A DNA stretch of 64,000 nt, from NCBI GenBank assembly GCA_965277595.1, contig CBDIDH010000002.1, forward strand, positions 2,356,001 to 2,420,000, given 5' to 3'. Within the stretch, counting starts at the first letter, position 1; each line of letters begins with the position of its first letter. The translations under genes and the position numbers were made by a program. Below the pieces are notes generated by a model, which saw only the letters and a program-made list of their open reading frames with translations, did no database searches and had not been told where the DNA came from. This document shows, in pieces, positions 37,471 to 45,420 of this stretch. This DNA is from CBDIDH01 sp965277595. GTDB taxonomy: Bacteria; Planctomycetota; Planctomycetia; Isosphaerales; Isosphaeraceae.

Positions 37471-37502
37471 AAAGGGGTTACGGTGAATACCGTGGCCCCT
37501 TT
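37471..37502. terminator. Hairpin just inside attL, terminator of tRNA-Asn supplied by the element
   Basis: Outer stem AAAGGGG/CCCCTTT, inner stem ACGGT/ACCGT and a GAAT loop. A similar start (AAGGGGTTCAGGTGATTT) appears 30 bp beyond attR at the window end, probably the original chromosomal tRNA terminator. Confidence 0.75.
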
Positions 37503-37522
37503 ATCGTTATCGTAGTGAAACC

Positions 37523-37541
37523 GTGCAACAGATCTGCAACA
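37523..37541. promoter_or_regulatory. Left candidate integrase arm site
   Basis: GTGCAACAGATCTGCAACA holds two direct TGCAAC copies. It differs at only two positions from 63,779-63,797 near attR. It is 83 bp from the core and 66 bp before the integrase start, a typical arm-site distance. Confidence 0.55.
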
Positions 37542-37606
37542 ACAGGGGCTTTACATGGACCTAGTATTGGGGTGGCCGTTCAACCACCACCCCGAGAGGT
37601 CCGCCG

Positions 37607-38857
37607 ATGGCGTCTTACCAATACGACTCGAAAAAACGCTCGGCCCGGCTGCACTTTCGCTACCAAGGCAAGCAACTCACCAAGGTCGAAAGCGCGGAAT
37701 CTGAACGTCACGCTCAACGCATGGTTGCATTGATCGAGGAGACGCTTATCGACCTGGATCGTGGCAAGCTTGTCATCCCCCAGGACGTAGACGCCAAGGC
37801 GTTCATTCTCTCGGGCGGCAAGGTCGAGCGAAAACCGGGGCCGGTTGTAATACCGTTACAGGCACTGACCAAGTCCCCCACGATCGGGACTGTATTCGGC
37901 ACTTACGCCGAGACCCTCACGCCGGGGTCGAAAGAACTCAACTCCATCGACACGGAGGCCATCCACGGGCGCCACTTCAAGCGGGTCCTTGGGGAGAACA
38001 GGAGGTTCGATACCCTTGAGTTCGACGTGCTTCAGCAGTACGTGGACAAGCGTGCGGCGGAAGGCGTCGTCCGAGCGACGATCCGCAAGGAATTGTCGAC
38101 GCTTCGTATGGTTTGGAGTTGGGCGTTCAAGCGGAAGCATGTCGCATCCCCGCCCGCCTGGAAGCTCTCGGACCTGACGTTACCGAAGTCGCGCGAGAAA
38201 CCGCCCTTCCAAACGTGGGACCAGATCACCCGCAAGGTCGACCGTGGCGGGCTCTCGGCCGCTCAGAAGGCCGAACTCTGGGAAGCCTTGTGGCTGGATC
38301 AGAGCCAGACTGTCGAGTGCTTGCGGTGGGTCCGCGAGCACGCCCGACACCCGTTCCTCTACCCGATGTTCGCGTTCGCCGCTTACACCGGGGCGCGGCG
38401 GAGCGAGATGATCCGCTCCGAGCGGGACGATTGGGATTTCGACAGCGGGGTAGTGACTCTTCGCCAGAAGAAGGCCGACAAGTCGAAGTCGTTCACAAGG
38501 CGGACCGTCCCCATTCATCCCGACCTGGCCGAAGCCATGAGGGCGTGGTTCGCGGACCACCCCGGCGGTCCCTGGACGCTCTGCATGTTTGACGGCCGAC
38601 CCGTGATTCCGCAAACCGCTTCCGAGTTCCTTCGGACGACCTTACGGGGCGGGAAATGGGAGGTTCTCCACGGTTTTCACACGTTTCGTCACAGCCTTGC
38701 GTCCAACATGGCCTCAGCAGGCACGGACCAGCGCGTAATCAACGAGATCCTGGGACATCACACGCAGGAAATGGAACGCCGCTACCGCCACCTCCTGCCC
38801 CACAAACAAGAGCACGCTTTGAACTCGTTGTTCCGCACCGAGGCCGCGCCACAGTGA
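37607..38857 (+). CDS. int: Tyrosine site-specific recombinase (integrase)
   Basis: 416 residues, phage-integrase family. The catalytic set is visible: Arg264/265 in TGARRSE, His358-x-x-Arg361 in HTFRH, His384 in LGHH and the nucleophile Tyr393 in RRYRHL. The N-terminal arm-binding domain (about 1-70, YQYDSKKRSARLHFRYQGKQ) and a core-binding SAM-like domain (about 88-180) precede the catalytic domain. It reads inward from attL, starting 167 bp after the core. It should catalyse integration in and excision from tRNA-Asn. Confidence 0.95.
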   Translation: MASYQYDSKKRSARLHFRYQGKQLTKVESAESERHAQRMVALIEETLIDLDRGKLVIPQDVDAKAFILSGGKVERKPGPVVIPLQALTKSPTIGTVFGTYAETLTPGSKELNSIDTEAIHGRHFKRVLGENRRFDTLEFDVLQQYVDKRAAEGVVRATIRKELSTLRMVWSWAFKRKHVASPPAWKLSDLTLPKSREKPPFQTWDQITRKVDRGGLSAAQKAELWEALWLDQSQTVECLRWVREHARHPFLYPMFAFAAYTGARRSEMIRSERDDWDFDSGVVTLRQKKADKSKSFTRRTVPIHPDLAEAMRAWFADHPGGPWTLCMFDGRPVIPQTASEFLRTTLRGGKWEVLHGFHTFRHSLASNMASAGTDQRVINEILGHHTQEMERRYRHLLPHKQEHALNSLFRTEAAPQ

Positions 38858-38919
38858 AGCTTCGGCTAGGGACTCAGCGGGTGAGAACAAGGCCGGCTCA
38901 ACACCAGCCTTGTTCTCAG

Positions 38920-39264
38920 TCAGTTCGAGTTGTTCCGCTCAGGATTGATCCCGAGAAGTCCCTCGTTCTTGTATCTGGTAACCTCTTCGGCCGAGATCGA
39001 CCACAGCGCCGCCGAGCCGCGACGCTCGGCCCGCTTGACTGCGTGGATCTGGCCGTGCCTCGCCCACTCGCGAATTGTGTAAGGGCGTTTGCCGAGCAGC
39101 GCCGCCACCTCCTCGACGCTGTACCATTTACGGGATTCGGCCGGTGCTGTCGGCCTGGAGCGAAGCTCGGCATGCACGGAGGCAAGTTCGGCTCGAAGGC
39201 CGTGGATGCTGGTCTGTAGGTCCGTCATCAAGGCCATCAGGGCGGGGCTCAATTCGATTTGCAC
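38920..39264 (-). CDS. Helix-turn-helix protein, excisionase (HTH_17) family
   Basis: The C-terminal half reads WYSVEEVAALLGKRPYTIREWARHGQIHAVKRAERRGSAALWSISAEEVTRYK, a MerR-like/excisionase winged helix. A predicted coiled helix (LQTSIHGLRAELASVHAELR) comes before it. A GTG at 39264 with GGAG eight bases upstream gives 114 residues; the open frame extends to 39510 but its extra part is Pro/Ser-rich and doubtful. It may be a directionality factor or a regulator. The gene is in minus orientation, downstream of the ATPase operon. Confidence 0.72.
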   Translation of the reverse strand: MQIELSPALMALMTDLQTSIHGLRAELASVHAELRSRPTAPAESRKWYSVEEVAALLGKRPYTIREWARHGQIHAVKRAERRGSAALWSISAEEVTRYKNEGLLGINPERNNSN

Positions 39265-39609
39265 GGCGGGTCTCCGGTTGGTGCGGGGGTTCGAGTTGGG
39301 GATCAACGAGGCGGACGATGGTAAGGAACGGGTGGCGCTGGGGCGCGGCGGCGCGGCGGGCGCATCGCTCGCCCCCTCGGCGATCGTATCGCATCCCCTC
39401 GAATGGGTCCGGGGACTCAGGGTTTCGCTCTCGTTCACGGCGATCTCAGCCAAACCGCCGGGAAGGCCGCTGGCAGCCTCAAGGCGAGGCGATTGCTTGG
39501 TTGGATGCATCTACCTTCAATCGACTGGGACAGCCCCAGGTGTGATTTCGAAGGCCCGGCCACGGCCGCCGGATGCGGATAAGCAGAAGGACGGGAGACG
39601 CTTCGGTCT
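39265..39609. other. 345-bp gap between HTH gene and ATPase gene
   Basis: On the minus strand this lies between the stop of the ATPase and the start of the HTH gene. The open frame upstream of the HTH protein runs through it but has weak coding character. No hairpin or repeat was noted. Confidence 0.4.
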
Positions 39610-40878
39610 CTAGATCGGGATCTCGTTGTCCTCGAAAATGCCTCCCCAGTCTTTCTCCTCTTGAATCGTTTCGGGGGAGCGAGGTTCTGGGGCTTCCAAG
39701 TTTTGGCATTCTTCGTCCGCTTCAGGCCCCGAGTCCTCAAGCTGGCACTCACTGAGAGAGGTAGGCATACGCCCCGACAGGTGCCAGAACGACCGCACGC
39801 CGTGTTCCGTCTTGAGCCTTTTGTCCCCGATCGACGACTCTTTCTTGGCTCTCTCCAGTGTGCGAACCGCGAACCCGAACACCTTGCCTCGTGCTACGAC
39901 ATCGTCTTTCCACATGGCCCCGGCTTCGAGCAAGCCCTTGAGGAAAACAACCGCCCTGTCCATTTCGCTCGGTCGTTGCCTCGCCTTCGCCTCAGCCGCC
40001 AAAGCGTCGTCCGCCGAGATCAGGATCGGATCAGGCTCCCACTCGATTTTTCCGCCTACGATGCGGTAGGCGAGCCCTTTGGAATCGTTTGCGAGGTTGT
40101 TCTTCACGGGAAGCAGGAACCGCCGTTCGGGCTCCAACGCATCCTTGATGACGAACCAGACGGCTCGTGCCACGGCGTTGTATGCCAGGCTCCCCGTCGT
40201 TCGGTAGGCGGCCTTGCCCCCTTCACTCTTGTTCGGATGGCTGATGACGAGCACCGCTACGCCGAGCTTGGTGGCCATGTCCACGAGCGGCTGGAGCATC
40301 TCGCGCACGGCTCCTTGGCTGCGTTCATCGACGCCCCCGCCGAACGCGGTCAACGGGTCGATCACGATCAGCTTCGTGTCGCTTCTTTGCCTGATCGCCC
40401 ACTCCAGATGGCTGATGTGCTTTTTCAGGTTAAACCACTCGGGCTTGCCCTCTTCGTCGAGCGGCTCGACGAAGATCGTGATCTTTTCCATGTCGGCCCC
40501 GGCCGCACTAAGGCGAGGATGGATGGTGTCTTCGTGGCCATCTTCGGCCGAGATCAGGATGACCGAGGCGGGCCCACTGTCGGGAGACGAGCCGTCCGGC
40601 CAAGGCATGCCTTGCGAAACCCTCGCTGCCAGATCGAGAGACAGGAAGGACTTGCCTAAACCCGGATCACCCACGACGAGCGTCAGCTTGCCGATCGCGA
40701 TGAACCCCTTCCACAACCAAGTGACCTCACTCGGAATGATCTCAGAGAGTCGTTTGAGCGTGGCGCGGGGGTGATTGGCCGAGTCTAGCCCATCCGTCCA
40801 GGAATCCGTGTCGTCGGGCACCCCCGTTGCCGGGGTCAGCGAGGAGGATGGATCTCCACTTCCGGTTAGAGGGCTCAT
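39610..40878 (-). CDS. RecA-fold ATPase, RepA/DnaB-like hexameric helicase type (AAA_25)
   Basis: 422 residues. Walker A GDPGLGKSF near residue 70, Walker B LIVIDPLTAF, and an acidic strand VILISAEDGHEDTI are typical of RepA-like helicases (RSF1010 RepA type) and AAA_25 proteins on plasmids and islands. VAVLVISHPNKSEGG follows, then a C-terminal winged-helix-like region (LKGLLEAGAMWKDDVVARGKVFGFAVRTLERAKKE). Its ATG overlaps the stop of the small DNA-binding protein at 41168-40875 by 4 bp, so they are coupled. With the origin-like region 500 bp upstream it is the likely replicative helicase of the excised element. Confidence 0.82.
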   Translation of the reverse strand: MSPLTGSGDPSSSLTPATGVPDDTDSWTDGLDSANHPRATLKRLSEIIPSEVTWLWKGFIAIGKLTLVVGDPGLGKSFLSLDLAARVSQGMPWPDGSSPDSGPASVILISAEDGHEDTIHPRLSAAGADMEKITIFVEPLDEEGKPEWFNLKKHISHLEWAIRQRSDTKLIVIDPLTAFGGGVDERSQGAVREMLQPLVDMATKLGVAVLVISHPNKSEGGKAAYRTTGSLAYNAVARAVWFVIKDALEPERRFLLPVKNNLANDSKGLAYRIVGGKIEWEPDPILISADDALAAEAKARQRPSEMDRAVVFLKGLLEAGAMWKDDVVARGKVFGFAVRTLERAKKESSIGDKRLKTEHGVRSFWHLSGRMPTSLSECQLEDSGPEADEECQNLEAPEPRSPETIQEEKDWGGIFEDNEIPI

Positions 40879-41168
40879 GACTTCACTCCTTCAACGTCGT
40901 TTGCCCTGGTCTCGGCTGGGCCAGGGACGATCTCGGCCGAAACGGCAGCGACTTCCCGGTCGTCGATCTTGATGGTTGCGGGCACTGTCGAGTTGCTGAC
41001 GAGGAGTTCCACGTCGGACAACAAGTAACGAGGGGCGCAGCCGGGCACTCGCCGCACGGTGATGAAGCCCTTGGCAGCGAGCTTCGGCACCTGCTTGGCG
41101 ATGCACCCCAGTTTCCGTGCGGCCTTCGCCCCCGAGACGTACTGTTCCTGGAAGCTTTCAGCGGTCAT
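40875..41168 (-). CDS. Small HTH-type DNA-binding protein, 97 aa
   Basis: Reads MTAESFQEQYVSGAKAARKL, then GCIAKQVPKLAAKGFITVRR and APRYLLSDVELLVSN, a helix-turn-helix followed by a short wing; it resembles other HTH proteins adjacent to island ATPases. Coupled to the ATPase by an ATGA overlap and positioned next to the repeat region at 41367-41658. It might be the initiator or repressor for those repeats. No enzyme motif. Confidence 0.65.
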   Translation of the reverse strand: MTAESFQEQYVSGAKAARKLGCIAKQVPKLAAKGFITVRRVPGCAPRYLLSDVELLVSNSTVPATIKIDDREVAAVSAEIVPGPAETRANDVEGVKS

Positions 41169-41366
41169 GGCAGTTTTCCTGTATGGGACCAGCGAATTCG
41201 AGAGGCTGGCGCCGTGCCAGCGGCTCTTGCTTGTGGGCTCTAAATATCTACCCAACCAGTTCTCCCGGTTCGGCCCGATAAACCAAAAAAGCCCTATTTC
41301 ATGCGAGGACCGTTCGGTCCTGTTCTGCCAAATCGACGACTCAGTCCAACGCAAACTTGCCGAGGA

Positions 41367-41658
41367 CCAACTCCGCCAAGCTTGGCAAGGCCAAACTGCT
41401 TTGGATTTGTTGGCGGAGTTGGCGGAGTTCTCCCTTTCCCGTTAGGTATTTAGCCTTTCCATGTAATCAGTTAAGGGACAAAGGATCGGACGTTGATATT
41501 AATATATTTGAATATGATTTTCTTCAATAATCCATTGTTTTGGCACGTCCGCCATATTCATGGTGCCTCTGTGTCGCCGCCCTTGGACAGTCCTCAACTC
41601 CGCCAACTCCGCCAACAAAACCAGAAGGAAGCATGGATGGTCAGTTTGGCGGAGTTGG
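41367..41658. repeat. Candidate replication origin: mirrored TTGGCGGAGTT repeats around an AT-rich core
   Basis: An 11-bp unit, TTGGCGGAGTT, is present about six times. Two direct copies are at 41409-41429, two in inverse orientation at 41596-41616 (exact 21-bp inverted repeat of the first block), one inverse copy at 41367-41380 and one direct copy at 41645-41658. Between the two blocks lies about 100 bp of AT-rich DNA (41443-41545) in a GC-rich element. A 12-bp palindrome GCCAAGCTTGGC is at 41375-41386. This resembles an iteron origin with a melting region. The rest of 41169-42092 holds no supported gene. Confidence 0.5.
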
Positions 41659-41964
41659 AATGCCGAACGCTGGGCGGGCACTTCGAGGGCGTGGCAGTCT
41701 ATTCGGTCGTCGATCCCGTAAGTTTCGGCACTGAGAGTTACTCGGCGGGTTGTCCTAAACATGGGACACAAAACTCGGAAGAGGTTGTCGACCCGAGAAA
41801 CGGGCGACGCACGGCCGAGACGTGGCATCCCGGCAACGCCGGGAGTCGCGAGAGATGCTGATGACAGGGATCTGGTGGACGGTTCACAGAGAGGGTGGGG
41901 TGGCCGGAAGATGAGAGGCGGGCGGTAAGCTCGGGCACCGGCGGCGGAACCGGCAGAGGCGTTA

Positions 41965-41984
41965 ATCCGCCAGATTGGCGAAAA
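41965..41984 (+). repeat. Dispersed palindrome, copy A
   Basis: ATCCGCCAGATTGGCGAAAA, a diverged copy of the TTTGCCAGACTGGCGAAA family found at four other places in the element. Confidence 0.5.
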
Positions 41985-42092
41985 TTGGACGTGGAGGGGC
42001 AACCACCGTGATCTGACGGCGGTTGCGACAGTCGTTCGCTCGTATGACTTGCGCGCCAGGTGCGGAGGTCATGTCCGTGCGTGCCCGGCCGA

Positions 42093-42887
42093 TCAGTTGC
42101 GTTCGGGGAACGGGGCGTGCCTCGTCGAGGACAGGTACTTTCGGATCTTGAGCCTGGCCCGCCTGTCGGCCCGACGGACCTCCGACTCTTCCCGGCCGAC
42201 TTCGGTCGCGAGTTCCTGTAAGGTCTTGGCCTCGACTCCCCCGAGCCCGGCGAGCCTGGCGACGATATGGGCGTCGAACGGGTCGAGGCGCTCCATCGCC
42301 TCACGTAACCCCGATCTCAGCACGTCCGCCGTTTCCTTCCTCATAAATGCCGCGAGCGGGTCTGCCAGCGTCACTGGCTCACAGGCACAGCCATCCTCGT
42401 CGGTGGCCCCGCGAGACCCGATCGAGCCCGCGACCTTGCTTGTGCGCTGAATATCGGCGGCGGTCCGGCGACGGCGGTCGGTAAGCGTGCCCGCCGCCTC
42501 TTCCTCTCGGTACTGCTTCATCCGCCACGACGAGTTCCGGGGCGCGTGGACGGTCCGGGCCTTGTCGCGGATCGCGGACAGCGCGCGGTCGATGACGACC
42601 CCGGCGAAGGTGATGTACTTGCCCTTGGCCGGCGACCAGAGGGCGTCCTTCTCGGCGAGCGTGGCCCATAGCTCGGTGACGAGGTCTTCGGGGTCGAAGT
42701 TGACGCGCTCGCGGGGCTTGAGCGTGGACGAGAACCACACGGCACGGCGAACAATGAACGGCCAGACGGACCGGATTCGATCTTCGACGGTGGCGGCGAT
42801 GGCCGACTCGGTGTCGAGGAAGGACTGCCGGCTCCCGTAGGCGAAAAAGGTCGGGTATCGGTCCCGAAGACGCTCCTGAACGCTCAT
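42093..42887 (-). CDS. Sigma-70 family RNA polymerase sigma factor (element-encoded)
   Basis: 264 residues. A region-2-like part reads FDPEDLVTELWATLAEKDALWSPAKGKYITFAGVVIDRALSAIRDKAR, then a charged linker, then a region 4-type helix-turn-helix LREAMERLDPFDAHIVARLAGLGGVEAKTLQELATEVGREESEVRRADRRARLKI. The layout is that of small sigma factors of phage or ECF-like origin. It may drive element genes. Divergent from the ParB-like gene across 322 bp. Alternative: a sigma-like regulator without promoter activity. Confidence 0.75.
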   Translation of the reverse strand: MSVQERLRDRYPTFFAYGSRQSFLDTESAIAATVEDRIRSVWPFIVRRAVWFSSTLKPRERVNFDPEDLVTELWATLAEKDALWSPAKGKYITFAGVVIDRALSAIRDKARTVHAPRNSSWRMKQYREEEAAGTLTDRRRRTAADIQRTSKVAGSIGSRGATDEDGCACEPVTLADPLAAFMRKETADVLRSGLREAMERLDPFDAHIVARLAGLGGVEAKTLQELATEVGREESEVRRADRRARLKIRKYLSSTRHAPFPERN

Positions 42888-43209
42888 GCTCGTTTCCCCC
42901 TCGGCAGCTTCGCTTTCGTGGCGGCGGAGTTCGGACGGGTCGACCGCCGTTACTAAAGCATTGCCAAGGACTTGCAGAGCCCTCCCGGGGTTTCCCTATC
43001 CAAAGGGCAGCGGGGTCATGGCGGACGTGAGCGGAAGGGTCGGTTACTCGGCGTGGAATCCGCCGGACAAGACCGCCGGAATGCGATGGGCGACTGCTTC
43101 ATCGGGAAATGTAGCAAAAAGGCAACATACCAACATTCCTAATAAGTCGAGGATTGTTTGGCGTGTCTCGGTCTGATCCTAGTTTGTGTAATGACCAGCA
43201 ACCTTCAAC
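42888..43209. promoter_or_regulatory. 322-bp divergent promoter region (sigma / ParB-like)
   Basis: Holds an AT-richer stretch at 43101-43200 (AAATGTAGCAAAAAGGCAAC..., TTTGTGTAATGAC) that probably carries the ParB-like promoter. No clear -35/-10 pair was settled. Confidence 0.35.
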
Positions 43210-44151
43210 ATGCGAGAGATGACGATGGAAACCAAGCTGATCGAGTGCAAGTTGATCGACGTTCCCAAGGCCGACGGCCGGACCCGTTCCTTCTCGAAGG
43301 CGTTCGCCACCAAGCTGGCCGAGTCCCTCAAGATCGACGGGCAAATCCACCCGATCATGGTCCGCCCGAACACGGCCAAACCCGGCCGCTACATCCTCGT
43401 CTCCGGTCGTCACCGCCTGTACGGCATGAAGGACGTTCTGAAGGAGCGGTTCATCAGGGCGACCGTGACCGGGGACATGAATGACGCCGAGGCCGAGATC
43501 GCCGGCGTCGTCGAGAACCTCTGGCGGGACCCGCTCCGGCCGGCGCAGCACGTCGCCGCCGTGAAGATGTGGCACGCCCACTGGCTGTCGATGCAGCCGT
43601 CCCATGTCGTCTCGGCGCGGCAAGGTCGCCCGGAGAGCGATGCCAGACTTGACGCCGCGATCGCCGAGGTCACCGGGCACCCGGTCGCCACGGTTCGTGA
43701 CATCAGGTCGCTGGCCGCCAGTTCGCCCGAGCATCTGGAGGCGATCGCGAAGGCGAGATCGAACCGGAACTGCCGCCAGGCCGTCGTACCCGCTGCCCGC
43801 CCCGCCCGTTCCGCCCCCCGGACCGAGGCCGACTTCGACGCCAGGGTCGCCGCCACGACAGGCCAGTCGCTCCGCTCGGTCGCCCGAACCAAGCAGATCG
43901 CCAACGCCTTCACGCCCGACCAGCTTGAGGTGTTCGCCCAGATGGGGGTGAACCAGACGGACATGGTCAGCATCGCCAGGATCAAGGACGAGGGCCTCCG
44001 GGCCGAAGTCGTCAACCTCGTCGCCTGTGGGATGGGAGTGGCGGACGCGATCAACGTGGTCGAAGGGGTGGGTCCTGTGCCACAAAACGGCAGCGGCAAA
44101 CCTCAAGGTAGGACCGCATCGAAGATGAAATCCCGATCCGCTGCGAGGTGA
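43210..44151 (+). CDS. ParB-like nuclease/partition-domain protein
   Basis: 313 residues. The N-terminal ParB/Srx fold reads IECKLIDVPKADGRTRSFSKAFATKLAESLKIDGQIHPIMVRPN, then the CTP/DNA-contact segment YILVSGRHRLYGMKDVL and AEIAGVVENLWRDPLRPAQHVAAVKMWHAH. Two helix-rich repeats follow (MVSARQGRPESDARLDAAIAEVTGHPVATVRDIRSLAASSPEHL and SARTEADFDARVAATTGQSLRSVARTKQIANAFTPDQLEVF). No ParA partner was found. It could bind element palindromes, or act as a ParB-type regulator. Starts at 43210; ATG 43225 is an alternative. Confidence 0.78.
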   Translation: MREMTMETKLIECKLIDVPKADGRTRSFSKAFATKLAESLKIDGQIHPIMVRPNTAKPGRYILVSGRHRLYGMKDVLKERFIRATVTGDMNDAEAEIAGVVENLWRDPLRPAQHVAAVKMWHAHWLSMQPSHVVSARQGRPESDARLDAAIAEVTGHPVATVRDIRSLAASSPEHLEAIAKARSNRNCRQAVVPAARPARSAPRTEADFDARVAATTGQSLRSVARTKQIANAFTPDQLEVFAQMGVNQTDMVSIARIKDEGLRAEVVNLVACGMGVADAINVVEGVGPVPQNGSGKPQGRTASKMKSRSAAR

Positions 44152-44192
44152 CCCGGGTAATCTGACTCCTCTCGGGGCGCTAGTGGCCAGGG

Positions 44193-44444
44193 ATGGCCCT
44201 ATCAATCAATCTGCGTAGGCTCTGCGAATCTCTCGGCGTGAGCTACGCCGGCCAGCACGCCAAGCTTCAACACCCAGACAACGATTGGGCGTGCATTGTG
44301 ATGATCGCAACGCACGACTCAACCGGCGGCCTGCAACCGACTTGCATGATCCACGTCGACTCGATCCCGATGCTGCTCATGACCATGCAGCCGTCCAGGG
44401 TCGCCTTCGAGGTCCGCGAGAAACTCGAACGCTATTGCAGGTAG
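44193..44444 (+). CDS. Short P22-antirepressor-N-like protein, 83 aa
   Basis: Reads LRRLCESLGVSYAGQHAKLQ, then WACIVMIATHDSTGGLQPTC and SIPMLLMTMQPSRVAFEVREKLERY. The pattern (a Cys/Glu-Ser-Leu-Gly start, GGLQ, then KVREKL) fits the N-terminal domain of P22 Ant antirepressors, without a C-terminal DNA- or repressor-binding module. Starts 41 bp after the ParB-like gene and may share its transcript. It could be a truncated relic or a functional stand-alone domain. Confidence 0.68.
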   Translation: MALSINLRRLCESLGVSYAGQHAKLQHPDNDWACIVMIATHDSTGGLQPTCMIHVDSIPMLLMTMQPSRVAFEVREKLERYCR

Positions 44445-44494
44445 GCGGGGAATTCGGCTCGGTCGGCGGACGGCGGGTTGATCTCTTGGTGGGG

Positions 44495-44824
44495 GTGCGG
44501 ACTTTGAAGACGGTCTCGAACCAAACCCTGCGGCCGGACGACCTGCCCGCCACTGATGCCGATTGGCCATCGGGCCTGAAATTCACGGCCACGTTCGACG
44601 GCTACGAACATCGGGGGCTGTCTCGGATGTATGACGAGGTCGTCCGAGGCGTGCCCTCGTCGGGCGTCACCGAACGGGGTCCAGTGACCAGGCCGCCGCC
44701 GACCAGATCCGTGTTCTCGATCCTCCGCCACATGGCCCCCGATGACCCACCCAGCCCCATACCCTTGCGGGCGGTTCCGGTCCGCGACGGTGGACCGTCG
44801 GCCATGCTTGTTCGGGGGAGGTAG
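44495..44824 (+). CDS. Possible small protein, 110 aa, unidentified
   Basis: A frame with a GTG start reads RTLKTVSNQTLRPDDLPATD, WPSGLKFTATFDGYEHRG and RSVFSILRHMAPDDPPSPIP. The central GLKFTATFDGYEHRGLSRMYDEVV has protein-like composition; the C-terminal part is Pro/Arg-rich. No Shine-Dalgarno is well placed and the overlapping minus-strand frame is also open, so the call is weak. Confidence 0.3.
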   Translation: MRTLKTVSNQTLRPDDLPATDADWPSGLKFTATFDGYEHRGLSRMYDEVVRGVPSSGVTERGPVTRPPPTRSVFSILRHMAPDDPPSPIPLRAVPVRDGGPSAMLVRGR

Positions 44825-44864
44825 CATCGCCCTGTCTACCGTCCGCCCCGGGCCGACCCACCCC

Positions 44865-44884
44865 GATTTGCCAGACTGGCGAAA
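44865..44884 (+). repeat. Dispersed palindrome, copy B
   Basis: GATTTGCCAGACTGGCGAAA: perfect GCCAG-A-CTGGC arms with A/T-rich flanks; the following sequence (GGAAACACGCCCGGAGAGTGT) resembles that after copy D. Confidence 0.6.
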
Positions 44885-45105
44885 GGAAACACGCCCGGAG
44901 AGTGTTCTAACGGCCAAAGTGGTGACAGGATTAACCCTTTTCGCTGCCAGATGATATGCCTGTCACAAAGGCCCCTTGGCCAAAAATTGAGGATCGGGCG
45001 AGGAGTGGGGCATGCGAAGATCCTCACGAACATGCCAGCCCGGGTTGCGAACATCCTCCGAACATCCCTAACCGTTTCTCCGCTCATGGGACCGCCTCGG
45101 GTCGG

Positions 45106-45125
45106 AATTGCCAGTCTGGCAAATC
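45106..45125 (-). repeat. Dispersed palindrome, copy C
   Basis: Inverse orientation. Read on the minus strand it gives GATTTGCCAGACTGGCAATT, and the next bases also match copy E at 63,306 (CCGAC versus CGGAC). Confidence 0.6.
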
Positions 45126-45420
45126 GGCTCGCCTCGCCAAAACCCTCGCCCGGGGCGTCCGAGATTTTGCCTCCCCAGTCTCTGGCTCAGGTCGATCCCA
45201 TTAAGTTAACCTCTCTGGCAGTCGATGCGTGCTGAGTGGCTCGGAGTCAAATAACCCTCACAGTCGGCTGGACTATCAACGTCGCGATTTGTCCGAAAAC
45301 GCTGGCCGCCCAGCGGGGTCCATTGACCGGGGCGGATATTTAGGCTGATGGGTCAAGTCGCGTCCGCGCTCATGATGAGTCCGGCTGCGACGCCAGGTCC
45401 ACCCCTGTCGGAGGGTTATC

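Larger units (their letters stand above)
44825..45420. other. 596-bp intergenic region with two copies of the palindrome
   Basis: Contains palindrome copy B (44,865-44,884) and copy C (45,105-45,127, inverse), about 240 bp apart, and a short imperfect repeat CGAACATCCC between them (GCGAACATCCTCCGAACATCC). It leads to the start of the GT41 gene, so a promoter should be present; none clear. Confidence 0.4.

Noticed and set aside
41499..42002. 167-codon minus-strand frame in the origin-like region
   Set aside because: Unconserved-looking composition, spans the AT-rich core and the mirrored repeats, no Shine-Dalgarno.
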